Shown one piece after another: positions 34,073 through 45,011 of a DNA stretch of 64,000 nucleotides (its first letter is position 1; each line of letters opens with the position of its first letter). Where the stretch lies: positions 12,036,460 to 12,100,459 of the forward strand of contig NC_064047.1 of assembly GCF_932526225.1 (NCBI RefSeq), given 5' to 3'. The notes under the pieces were generated by a model, which was given only the letters and a program-made list of their open reading frames with translations, was not told the DNA's origin and made no database searches. A program made the position numbers and the translations under genes. Origin of the DNA: Nematostella vectensis. Its lineage: Eukaryota > Cnidaria > Anthozoa > Actiniaria > Edwardsiidae.

Positions 34073-34852
34073 TTATTAAGCAACCACAAACTAGCTATCA
34101 AAACAGGACGACACAAAACCCCTGAACGAAAAACGTGCCCAATATGCTTGGTCAAAGTCGAGGACAAGGAACAACACTGATAAAATGCCCGGCATATAAT
34201 GAATTAAAGGAATGAATAAATATATGTTTTTTTTTTTAAATTCGCAACAAAACAGATTTGAAAGCGATTGCTCAGTTTGAACCAGGAGAGCGCGACAAAA
34301 GAAATAGTTCAATTTTTTTGGGAAGCAACAAAAATAAGGGAAAGTGCGTTGTAATTAGATCTATAATGACATCGCTACAAAGTAAGATGATGAAAAACAT
34401 CAGGGATAGGAGAACGACTTGAATACCTGCTGTCTTTTTTAATATGAATGTATTCGGCAAAACCCGTGAATCAAAGATGAAAAGGTGCCCAATAAAATTA
34501 TTGAATTGGATGACGGGGGGGGGGGGGGGGGTCTGTTCGCTTCTATCGTGTTCGATATGTGACTGCTGAGCTCGCGCGCCTTGCTTGACAGGAGGCGGAA
34601 CAGAAAAACAGATTTGGCGTGTGATGAAAAACGAGAAACAAATGAGACATTCCTTGGAAAAGTAGATTGGACATCAGTTCGGGCAACAAAACAAAACTTT
34701 AAAGAGTAGCAGTATTTGAAACATGACTAGCTTGAATTGTAAAGACCGCCCCACAACACACTTGTAAACTTGCAATGCAACGGTGTTTTCGCGTTTTCTG
34801 TAAGCGTATATAAATTCGTGGATGAATAAAGTTGCATATCTGTACCCTGTTG
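34073..34852. other. Intergenic, unit B
   Basis: Nothing recognised apart from an 18-bp G-run near 34514 and the ~65-bp promoter-like motif near 34545. Confidence 0.45.
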
Positions 34853-34952
34853 TTGTGGTGGAGTGGCCTCTCTATAAAATTATACCACTTGTGAGGGTGG
34901 TTGTTGTGGTGGAGTGGCCTCTCTATAAAATTATACCACTTGTGAGGGTGGT
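34853..34952. repeat. 51-bp minisatellite, unit B (2 copies)
   Basis: Contracted version of the array at 19238-20822. Confidence 0.9.
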
Positions 34953-35730
34953 AATGTCACCAGCTTACTTCCGGTAGATTACGTAACTATCTCCAATCAT
35001 TTGTAATGGTACGCGAAAAATATTACAAAATTGTAAAAGCAGTGTGCCTATTAGAAGTTTCTTTGAGGAGGTGACTGATAATTTAGAGCGCATGGTCTGT
35101 TAAATAGCGCGGATTCTAATAGATTCTTTCGTTTTTCGCCGGTTGAGGTTTCCGTCTGCCAACAGTGAGCTTTCAAACAGTGAAATTTTCCAATGCTGCT
35201 TTAACTAGACGAGTATTCCAGGGGTATAGAATTATCGGCTATCGCTTTTTTGGGGCAGTGAAATTTTCCAATGCTGCTTTGACTAGACGAGTATTCCAGG
35301 GGTATAGAATTATCGGTTATGGCTTTTTGGGGCAGTGAAATTTTCCAATGCTGCTTTAACTAGACTACTATTCCAGGGGTATAGAATTATCGGTTATCGC
35401 TTTTTGGGGCAGTGAAATTTTCCAATGCTCCTTTAACTAGACGAGTATTTCAGGGGTATAGAATTATCGGCTATCGCTTTTTGGGGCAGTGAAATTTTCC
35501 AATGCTGCTTTAACTAGACGAGTATTCCAGGGGTATAGAATTATCGGTTATCGCTTTTTGGGGCAGTGAAATTTTCCAATGCTGCTTTAACTAGACGAGT
35601 ATTACAGGGGTATCGAATTATCGGTTATCGCTTTTTGGGGCATTGAAATTTTCCAATGCTGCTTTAACTAGACGAGTATTCCAGGGGTATAGAATTATCG
35701 GCTATCGCTTTTTGGGGCAGTGAAATTTTC
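34953..35730. repeat. Unit C start with 77-bp satellite (~7 copies)
   Basis: The unit start recurs at 35043. The 77-bp satellite here has about seven copies from ~35190 to 35730 and then stops at unrelated DNA; no ribozyme monomer follows. Confidence 0.85.
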
Positions 35731-37734
35731 CTGGAGCTCTGCCATCCCATGCACCCTCTGTTGTGCTATTACTTCATGCGCGAATATTTATTCGGCTGAA
35801 ATCTTTACCGTTTTTTTTTTGTCAGAATGGCTTTGTTTTCTAAAAATTTTGCTCTTGCTTTTCCTATTTTTGTTGGTATTTGTCAACCCCCCCACACTTT
35901 AAATATCAAAAAGTCTATCCCTTAACATAATATAAACACACATTTGCATTTTTCTAGAATAACCCGGTCATGCCTATCGTAAATAGGGACATTCGCTATA
36001 AATCACGACAAGTGTCCCAGTTTTGTAAATGATACTAATACTCAGACAATATAATTCACTGATTATCGAACCTGGCTAATATTTCTCCTACCTCATATCT
36101 TTAAACCCTAAGCATTTAAATACATCTTCTAGTGACTTTAAATAATACAACACACGCACATGAATATTGGCCCTTCTTATCGCGCTGTTTTTGACACTAA
36201 TGACTAATGAGAGAGAGTTTAAAAATTGAAATATCTTAAAAATTGCTTTGACCATCCACAATGTGCTATCACATTGTATTATTTCCTTTGTTGATAACAT
36301 TTATTATTTTATTCACATAAGTGCAAAGTAAACAACAATATCTATTTATGCTATCATATGTAAAACCCGCCCCTACATACTCTGCCAAAAAAATAATTGG
36401 CGTCCCAACAATATCCGTTACAATAACATTAACAATACTTATAACATGATAACTATCGCGACCAGAGGAGCTTATTTCCTCAGCTATGCATAATACAGCT
36501 TGAAAAAGAGTGGTCAGTTCTTACAAAAGCTCATCACACCGTCTTTGATAAACTTGATAAAGTTACTTTCATCTTGCAAAATAACTTCAGGAATGCTTCC
36601 CAGTTTTATTTGACGAGTTAGTATACAAATGGTGCACTGGGGTAGTAGTGCGTTACTCCCCTGGGGGTCTGTAGCGCATATTGCTAATCGAGCATACTTT
36701 ACGAAGTCCTCATTAGCAACCTAGCGAAAAACAACTGACGAAGGTCTCTTCATTAAGAGTGCGAAACCGGTCTTGTAAACGCTATAACCGCCCGCCGATT
36801 TTTCATCAAACGATGACATCGGAAGGCACCTTAGACGAGATGAGCGAGCCCTCAGAAAAAGCCAGATTTAGCCAAAGTGCACTTTGAATTCTACCAGTTA
36901 CAGTGGCGATTCTCGGCAGCCTCAAATCTTCCTGTTTGATTTTAAGAAATCTATTAAAACAGGAGTGAGCTGTACTGCAGATATGTCCTAAATAACTCTA
37001 AGAAACTTAACATGCACAAAGAAAGCGCTTATGTCAGGTCGAGCAACGCTCCTATAGACGTGAAACATTAAAGAACGACAAATTCCACCACAAAGACATA
37101 TAATATGTCTCCTAAGGCTTTTGTCACCTCATAAACCACGTCTAGCGTATATGGTCCTCCGTAGATCTATTTCTGCGGCATATAACGCTCAAGCAAAAGT
37201 GTAATCTCAAAGACACTACGCACTTTATTTACTTCATCAGAAGTATATAAAAGGGCGAAAGATTCATTGATTTAAATATCTTTGATGTCCATAGCTTACT
37301 GAAACTTTTCAGTACACGCATTCTCTTCTCTTGCCACCCTCTTAGTTATAAGAAGGGTTTGTGTCTAGGGAGATGGCCTACGTCCGTTGAGAACAAATTT
37401 CCCACTTGCCACCTTCTAAGCAGAAATCCGCAACGGTTACGGGATTTCACAACATACATAACGGCGAGTGTTCAATTCACGGACAGGCAAAATGCGTTTT
37501 GAGGCAAACATGGCATCTAATAAACGAATCTTAACATTTTGTCATGAGGTTCCACCCGGCTAAACAGAATCTTCTAAAGATTCTTATAAAAAACTGGCAA
37601 CTTATCACGGATCTCAGCCTCATACGGCTAGAATCTTTAATGAACCTATAGTCTCTTATAGAAAGGAGAAACCGCTTATAGACTTTTAAGTCAGAGCGAC
37701 AATCTCCCATAAAGGACTAGGTATCAAAGCAGAT
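35731..37734. other. AT-rich insertion region, no gene recognised
   Basis: No coding domain seen. Contains the hammerhead-like motif at 36731-36776. Short minus ORF 36088-36300 shows no recognisable domain. Confidence 0.5.
36731..36776 (+). ncRNA. Hammerhead-like motif (possible retroelement ribozyme)
   Basis: CTGACGA at 36735 and GAAACCGGTC at 36763-36772. ACAA before the core pairs with TTGT after GTC (stem I, 4 bp). ACCGGT is a palindromic stem III. Stem II contains CTCTT/AAGAG, but the bases next to the core are not cleanly paired. Similar minimal hammerheads are known from Penelope-like retroelements. Could be decayed or chance. Confidence 0.4.
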
Positions 37735-39125
37735 TTATTTACAATTGTGGCGGGTGTGGCTGTTGGCAATATTACACAACAATTCCCTGCCCTCATCGTG
37801 ATGAATTCTGGATGGAAACCCGAACCGAGGTATTAAATCATCATAGATCTTCTTCGCCACCGTCGGGGCCGACTTGTTTCTTGTTGGGTAGGCCTGACAG
37901 AATCTTGTTAAGTGGTCCACGAAAAGCAAGATGTACACATTTCCACGGGAACTTTTCTCTAGATGGAGGAAATCAATGGCAATAATCTCCAAGGGTGCAG
38001 CTCTTCATAAACTAGCGATTTTAATTTTGATGGGAGGACCAACTGTCTTTTTGTCTTTGTTTCTCGCCAAAGTGTTCCGTCGCCATGGTTATGGAGCCTA
38101 CTTAGTTGCCTTAAGAGTACGTACTTCGCTGTCCCAATACTTCCGGTCCTTAGGGGATGGATGCAGTCCTTTCAGCTTGTACTCCATGACTTTCTCGATA
38201 ACCGGGTCCTCTTGTTGGTGTTTTAGTATCTCATTTGGCGTCATTTTTTGAATCGTAGTTGCGTCGTAATTGGTTCCGCGCTTACTTCGCCATACCTTGA
38301 GGTGACTGTGTTGACCCACGGACTATTGTTTTCTCGGTCTTCACTCAAAGGCTGCATCGCTGCCATCACACTCGCTCTGTCCATTTCTTCAGTGCAACAG
38401 GTCATCAATTCTTCCGGCTCTAGTGGTAGTCTAGACAGCGTATCTGCGTCGATGTTCATCGTCCCCGGGCGGTACTTGATAGTGAAGTTATAGTCCGCTA
38501 ACTCCGCTACCCACCGGTGACCTGTTGCGTTAAGCTTAGCCGTGGTTAACATATAGGTCAATGGGTTGTTGTCTGTGTAGATTGTGAATGAAGGCGCATA
38601 GCAAAGGTAGTCTCGAAACTTCTCCGTAATGGCCTATTTAAGAGCGAGGAACTATAGCTTTCCTGCGTGGAGGTGATAGTTCCTCTCTGCGGCCGTTAAT
38701 GTCCTTAAAGCATATCCCAGAACCCTGAGACCGAATGTTTGCTGCTGATAAAGTACGGCGCCGAGACCGTCTTTAGACGCGTCAGTATGCAATATGAAAG
38801 GCTTCTCTGGAAAGTCTGGAAAGGCCATAACAGGCGGGGATGCCAGCTGGGAAATCAGAAATTCAAGTTTCTGCTGGTGACACGGAAGCCAGTTAACTGG
38901 ATGCTTGTGTTCTTACCTGACACAGACTTTCTTCTCTGGTACATCTGGTCCTGGACTTCCTCGGGGGGTGACAGTAAGTCGTACAGTGATTTGGCATGAC
39001 GCGAGAAGTCCTTTGATATACTGTCGATAATATCCAAGGAAACCCAGAATCTTTCTCAGCTCGCCCACAATGGCTGGCCTTTTCTCTATCAGTGCATTGA
39101 TAGCAGCTGTGTCCGCCGGATCCAT
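37735..39125 (-). pseudogene. Ty3/gypsy retrotransposon pol, decayed
   Basis: Minus-strand order: RT C-terminus with LGFLGYYRQYIKG (39125-38913), RNase H with HTDASKDGLGAVLYQ (around 38720-38820) and a following NIDADTLSRLP box (38561-38241), linker (38319-38098), integrase with IDFLHLEKSS and YILLFVDHLTRF (37992-37735). Frameshifts between blocks and truncation in the integrase make it dead. The RNase H and integrase style is Ty3/gypsy, distinct from the BEL/Pao copies nearby. Confidence 0.85.
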
Positions 39126-39636
39126 ACTATAACCACTTGCTGATATGATTATCCTAATGCTGATATGATTCTCCTAAGTATCTCACCTTTCGCCTAAATA
39201 GTTCGCATTTAGACGGTTTTAGTTGATACCGTGCTTCTTAAGGTATTAAAATACCTGCTTTATATCAGCCAAATGCTGGGAAAACGTCTTTCTATATACC
39301 AATACATCGTCCAGGCATTCTGATTCTATTTCTTGGGATGCCAATAATACTTTCTGTCTCAGATCAAGCAAAATGACAAGAAAATCTTAAGGGGACTCAC
39401 TAGAGGCTTGGACGGCTGTTGTCAGCTGTGAATACAGCTCGGTGGCACTTTTCTCCTGGTAATGTGCCCTCAACATTCTTCTTGTCTGGACTAAATTCAA
39501 ACCCTGTTTACCCGTTCTCAAACAAAGACCTGGGTTAACTGCTTTTCTGACAGCTCCCATAATTTCTTTCTCAGTATACCCATTACTTGTGCCTGCTTTA
39601 ATTTGATGTACTAGACTTGAAAAGCTGAGGTGATCT
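39126..39636 (-). pseudogene. Remnant of the Ty3/gypsy element upstream of RT
   Basis: Between the gag-like start and RT; RT-like fragments in broken frames, no clean domain. Confidence 0.35.
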
Positions 39637-39834
39637 TTATTGAGCCAATCTGACCGGCAATCTTAAACTCTCTTCGCATAGAAAACTGAGGCTTTCATTC
39701 AACAAATTCTTCACTGCTTCCAAAATAGCCTGTAATTTATCAACTTCCAATTCCTCCTTGTCCAGGTAATTGGTAATTGCCTGTATTACTTGTAATGGAT
39801 TTCTCTTCCGGTCGCCTTTACTGATATAACACAT
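39637..39834 (-). pseudogene. Gag-like N-terminal fragment of an LTR element
   Basis: 65 codons beginning MCYISKGDRKRNPLQ, with a helix DKEELEVDKLQAILEAVKNL. The start lies next to a leader shared with the BEL gag at 43731. Assignment to gag is inference from position. Confidence 0.4.
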
Positions 39835-40010
39835 TTTTTTATAACTTTATTGTCTGTATTACACCGTAAAAACTTGATCCGGCTATATCAGGGGAAAACG
39901 TCGTGCGCGTGTTTGATCGTTCGATTCCTATACGATTATTCGGGGCTTTAATCACTGTTTTGCTCTAGTTTTATCAGGTTACAGAGTTAATTAATATAAA
40001 GATTTAGGCA
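39835..40010 (-). repeat. Retroelement leader/LTR-like segment, copy 1
   Basis: About 175 bp similar to 43768-43925, including a minus-strand AATAAAGTTATAA poly(A)-like signal and the first codons of the downstream frame. Likely part of an LTR or 5' leader. Confidence 0.5.
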
Positions 40011-40928
40011 CTGCCTAAAAGCGGAGCCAGCATGACTTTTTTTCAGCATAAACTTGTGTAGAATCCCCCTTCTCTGCACTTTCATTATGCATCATGTTCC
40101 TCCACCCACAAAAACGGCACAATATGTTAAACATATAAAGATTGCATGTTCTATAAATACTGCAATCATTATTAAAAGGTGTCCGTCTAGGGAATAAAAG
40201 CATTTATTGACATTACTAAGGATATCATTAACTAAACTATACTTGATAGACAACTGATACAGCAAAATTAGCAAAATAAATTTATGCTTTGATTAACAGG
40301 GAAGGCTTTCAGGTGTGAAGGGAGGTCATATTTATTTTAAAACGAGGATCAATTATAAAAGTTTCTCACAAAAAACTGGGTGCTATTTTATTCTCTACAA
40401 AATTAAAAACAATAAACAAATACATTACAAATTGCTATACATTAATTATATCAGCAAATCACACATAGTGGATTTGAGGTAAAAGTACTCATTCCCTGCC
40501 TGTACTGTCCCAATTTCTTTTACTTTTTTAAATTACTTTACTTAACTTGCAAAGATAGGGCTTTATCATTTTCTTATTCTTGAGTAAGTTTTAAAGTAAG
40601 CAAATATTAGAAAAATATCTTCAACCTTCTCTCTTATGCTTTAAAATGTAACTTTGCTAAGGGTGAATTAAAGCTAAAACATAATAAGAATAGGAACATC
40701 CACAAAATATTAAATGCATTCTTCGCATCCCTTACGTGAATGTTTGTGTTAGTTAATTTACCTTCACACAATTGATAATACTTTGCTAAAATAGTATATT
40801 AGTGTTAATGTAATGTTATTTACCTAGAAGTAACGTAAAGTAAACACTTAAGGATACTGTAGACCCGAGCGGTAATTACCCCGATCGTCCTGGCAAAACG
40901 CGATAAATTTTAAGTGCTTTTGTCTGGT
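40011..40928. other. AT-rich intergenic or intronic DNA
   Basis: No coding domain, RNA or repeat recognised. Confidence 0.45.
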
Positions 40929-41839
40929 CCAAAGTGCTTAAACTTAAACAAGAGGTAAAAAACCTGAAAAGAAAACTCAAGGTGAGTTTACACCGTGTGA
41001 TTATGCTGAAGTTGCAATACTTATGACAAAAACGAAATGGTTGTTATTGGTTAAACGGCGGCTTCGATATTCTGAATCCACTCCCTGGATATGAGGAATT
41101 TGGCTCTCAAACATAGGAAATATTTAGGCACAAATTCAAATTATGTCATTCGGTACTTTTCTCCTGCCCGGCCTGGATTTTATGATTTTGGTAATTATGT
41201 ATCATATATTAGTAGCCGAATGCAGTGAATATAACACTATCAGCAAGTAGTTTTGGATTTTTAAAGGCTGTTACTGTGCGGTTTTTGCACATTGTAATAG
41301 TCCTCTCCGCTGTTATCACATAGAGAATATTAAGTGTTCTTTTTTGTATTTTTATAGGTTTACAAAGATGTTCCTGCAGAGGATCAGCCCAGTCCAGTGG
41401 TACGTCGATAAAACATCAAACAAACAATATAACCGGAACATAGAACTCGTATAGACTATATACATGCCTGATTGCTTATACATTGATTTTAGTTGTTTTC
41501 AATTAATTGTTCAATTTATTATTTACAGTCACAACAAAAGCAGAAAATTAAATATCTGTCAAAGCCCCTGGAAGGGGTGAAGAGGCTCCTGTCAGACCTC
41601 TTTACCGAAGAAGAGCTCATGCGGTGCACACTGAAGGGGAAGGGAAGGTCCAGAGGGATGCCCTGGACCAGCAACAAGATGCAGATAATTTATGGTAAGT
41701 CACAACAGTGCGAGAAATGCAGAAAGGTATCACTTACTTAACTGCAACTACCATTATTTTTGCAGGTGCAATGAGGGCAAATTACGAAATGACTGATGAG
41801 AAAATGGACCAGCTGATTAGAAATCAGCAAAATCCTTAA
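40929..41839 (+). CDS. 3' end of a spliced gene, BEN-domain-like C-terminus
   Basis: Four exons in consistent phase: ~40929-40980 (KLKQEVKNLKRKLK, coiled coil; donor GTGAGT), 41358-41399 (VYKDVPAEDQPSPV), 41529-41694 (contains VKRLLSDLFTEEELMRCTLKG; donor GTAAGT), 41766-41839 (GAMRANYEMTDEKMDQLIRNQ then TAA). The LFTEEEL..KGK..spacing followed by a second helix resembles BEN domains, which bind DNA or chromatin proteins, though the match is by eye and partial. Upstream exons are not found, so the gene may be truncated by the surrounding transposons, or its 5' part may lie in a poorly readable region. The 5' edge of the first exon is uncertain. Confidence 0.55.
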
Positions 41840-42546
41840 AAGACAAAACCAAAAAATTCCTTAAGTAAAGCTAAGTGAAATGTCCATTAATGGTCCATTA
41901 ATAATCATAGAGATATTTTAGCTTGCCTTGCAATTTTTGTTGTATACCAACTTTTTGTCGAATTTGGTTTTGTCTTTTAACGATTTTTGCTGATTTCTAT
42001 AACGTTATAGAAGTCACTGTTCACGTTGTATCCGAAAATTATAAAGTTGATTATCAAATTTTGAGATAATTGTAAATTTGTTCTGTATTCTAAAAATAAA
42101 ATTATTTGCTGGAAAATATTGCTAGCTATTTGTAATAAATTACCGGATATCCAAGAAAAGCGTATAATATTCTGCAAAATGACAATATTTCAATAACAAT
42201 AACCTCAATTTCCTTCAATTCCGAAAAATCTAATAATATCCGATTATGCATTCACTAAAATCAAAGAAAATCCAATATTGTCTAAGAATATCGTTCTTTA
42301 TCGCAAAAGGAACAACGCATCTATGCATTCCCTGTCACATTAATGCATATTCCAAAAATCGCATTATATCCAATTGGATATTCCAGAATATCGTAGAAAA
42401 TCCTGTTTAAAGTAAGACTATGCCTTTTGAGATATCCTAGAATATCCTGGAATATCGGTCCAAATTTACCGTGAAAATTCACACCTTGAATATCCTAGGA
42501 AATCGCAGGATGTTCTAAGATGAATATCGTGAGATATTCAAGGATA
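41840..42546. repeat. AT-rich region with dispersed AATATCC words
   Basis: From about 42180 to 42560 the words GAATATCC, GGATATTC and AATATCG recur many times without fixed spacing. No gene. Confidence 0.5.
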
Positions 42547-43731
42547 TTACAGAAAGTCTTGGAATATCCCAGTTTCATTTCGCACGGGAGGTGCCGCGAG
42601 AGAAGTAAGCATCGAGCAAGGTCTCGTCTTCATTGTCTCTTTCCTCATCAGTCGTAAGCCACCTTCGACCAATCTACTCCAGCGATTTATTAGGTACCCG
42701 GGGATCTTCTGAACCAGCCTCTTGTTCTCTTCTGGGTCGTTAAGCACGTTCAGAAATTGTGAGGCTGACATGGCTGGCTCGCTTGTTCTAGGAAGTCTGA
42801 AAACTTCCGTAGGCTGACGCCGTCGTTCGCCTGCACTCTTGGCCACTCGTGTAGTCTATGTCGATATGGGTCGGCCAGAAAGTACGGGTTGCCATAGCGG
42901 CGAGTGAGCATTTCCTTTGCTCGATCGCTAGACGATGGTGTACATTGCGTTATAAAACCCGAAGTCGCTTCCTTAGCTTCGCCGGCCGCATATCTTCCGA
43001 GTACAAACGTTCCTCCGCGTTACTAGACTGACGCTCTACAATGTTCTCAAAAGCCCTTAGACACCTCGGAAACTCTAATTGGTTCCCCCTAAAGATCTTT
43101 GGCTCGGGAAGAGGGAGCCTGTGGCGCGAGTTTCGCTCTGCGAGGAGGTCAGCTAAACGTGTTATCGAGTCAGTGTTCTCTGCGGGAGGGACAGTATATT
43201 GCTCGATAGAGGTACACGAGAATCGGTTTGTGATAGAGGTAGAAGTGGTCTTTTTGAATTATGGAGAACCCTTGGCTCGGAATTAACTTGACTTGCGGGG
43301 TGATCGGAATTCGGGTTGGATAAATCGAGCGTTTTTGTACTGCCGGAAATAGAACGTAGCTGTTCCTCTAAATAATCATGTAAGCGGTCGGCGGCGTTCC
43401 CCGTAATCTGCTCGGGATTCTGTGCTTCGCTTTCGACTTTCTCGATAGCCTGTAGTTCGGCTCTTGTCGCTGCTAACTCTTTGAGTATTTCGATTTGTTT
43501 GAGTTCTTTCGTTTTCCCCCATTTAAACATGTCAATGTCTAATCTAGCTGCTTTAGCGGCGATATCCGCTCGGTAATTTAGAGACCCATTGCAGGTGCGC
43601 GTCTCGATGTGCGGCTTGCCCTTGACCGGTGGAACCCAGCAATGCTCGGTGCCTTTCGAGAGGACAAGGGACAAGTTTTTACTGTAATGGATTTCCCTTC
43701 CGGTCGCCTTCACTGGTATAACACATGACAC
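42547..43731 (-). pseudogene. BEL/Pao gag (DUF1759-like) remnant
   Basis: Minus-strand frame 43731-43162 begins after a leader and includes a Glu/Lys-rich helix. Further down the broken frame are AKEMLTRRYGNPYFLADPYR (around 42900) and LVQKIPGYLINRWSRLV (42710), both typical of BEL/Pao gag. No pol follows; the next sequence is the BEN-like gene. Separate from the pol at 45012-49026, which lies upstream on the same strand. Confidence 0.7.
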
Positions 43732-43739
43732 GACACCGA

Positions 43740-44109
43740 CTTGAACCCAATTTGCCTTTTTTTCATTTTTTTATAACTTTATTGTCTGTATTACACCGTA
43801 CAAACTTGATCCGGCTATATCAGGAGAAATCGTCGTGCGCGTGTTTGATCGTTTGATTCGTGTACGATATGCGGGGCTTAGCACTGCCTGGCTCTAATTT
43901 TATCAGGTTACAGAGTTAATTATTATCTAGTACTGTTCGCTACATTACTGCTAATTTTCCCTTCTTTTCAGGTTTTTGGATGGTTTATTCGTTACACAGT
44001 TCAGTTAATTTCTATTCGCTCAAAGAGCACAGTTTAAGTCTCACCGTGTTTTCTAATTCTTTTGCCATAATGCTTCTTACTCACCTAAATCACGCTCTGA
44101 GTCGCCAAT
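43740..44109 (-). repeat. Retroelement leader, copy 2
   Basis: 43768-43925 matches 39835-40010. At 44096-44111 the minus strand reads TGTTACATATTGGCGACTC, which resembles an LTR end (ACA) followed by a TGGCGAC primer-binding-type start. Confidence 0.45.
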
Positions 44110-44411
44110 ATGTAACACCCGCGATTCCTTGTGTTATTCCAGTTATTTATTTAATAATCCAACTCACAAAAGTCTACTTTTTTTCCGATCTAGAAACTCA
44201 CATGGGAAAATCGTCCCACAATGCATTTCAAACAGGTCGATCCAGGGGCGCGCGGCCGAAACCGCAACAGGTGGCCCCTACACATATTGTTTAAACAAAC
44301 GTATTTTGAAGTCAAATAGAGTGGGCTATAGCTATACAATATCCAGACATAAAATTAGAAAATTTTTTATCAAGATCAACAACACTACAAATACAACACA
44401 ATTCTCTAGTT
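44110..44411 (-). repeat. Possible 5' LTR remnant
   Basis: Starts TGTAACACCC on plus (LTR end on minus); the other boundary is not identifiable. No coding sequence. Confidence 0.35.
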
Positions 44412-44529
44412 GTTTATTGAAATTGTCCCATAAAAATCAATACTGTCCAACACTGTCTCACATTGGCCATTTGTCATTTGGAATGGCCATTTGTCAAGCG
44501 CTAGTGGCAAATGGCCAAATGGTAATATA
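44412..44529. repeat. Inverted-repeat element flanking the BEL/Pao LTR, copy 2
   Basis: Same as positions 1-118. Confidence 0.6.
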
Positions 44530-45011
44530 TGAAGTAGATTCCGGCTACGAAGCGATTTAAGACCGGCCTCAAGGATTTCTTCCAATATTTATTATATAAA
44601 AACATTCTGGAATAGATCAATAATTACAGCATTTAGGCTAGATCTCGGGCATATTCCTACACATTCCGATCATAGTTGTGAAGCGATAGAGATTTACGAA
44701 ATTAAACTTACAAGCAATGGAACATACACTTGAATGAATAATTACTACTACACAAAACATACAAATCATGCGCTATAAAGCTAATATAACTTGATCATGG
44801 TACCTGAAGGGTGGATTCCTGCGCGGTCTTGGCTTAAACTTAGCTCTGCTCTAAACTTGCGATCTCCTCATGTGCTCTATTGACTCTAACTGGTCTCAAT
44901 TTACAGATGCCTTTTAAGCAGCAATTATCAACTTGTGTCAATCAAACTTAATTACTTACATATTGAATCAGTCACTTAGAAAACAAACAGTGTCCGATGC
45001 GCTATCTACAA
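44530..45011 (-). repeat. BEL/Pao 3' LTR (copy 2)
   Basis: Same 482 bp and TG..CA ends as 119-600. Confidence 0.65.

Noticed and set aside
36088-36300. 70-codon minus ORF as a gene
   Set aside because: AT-rich DNA, no domain, no splice or promoter support.
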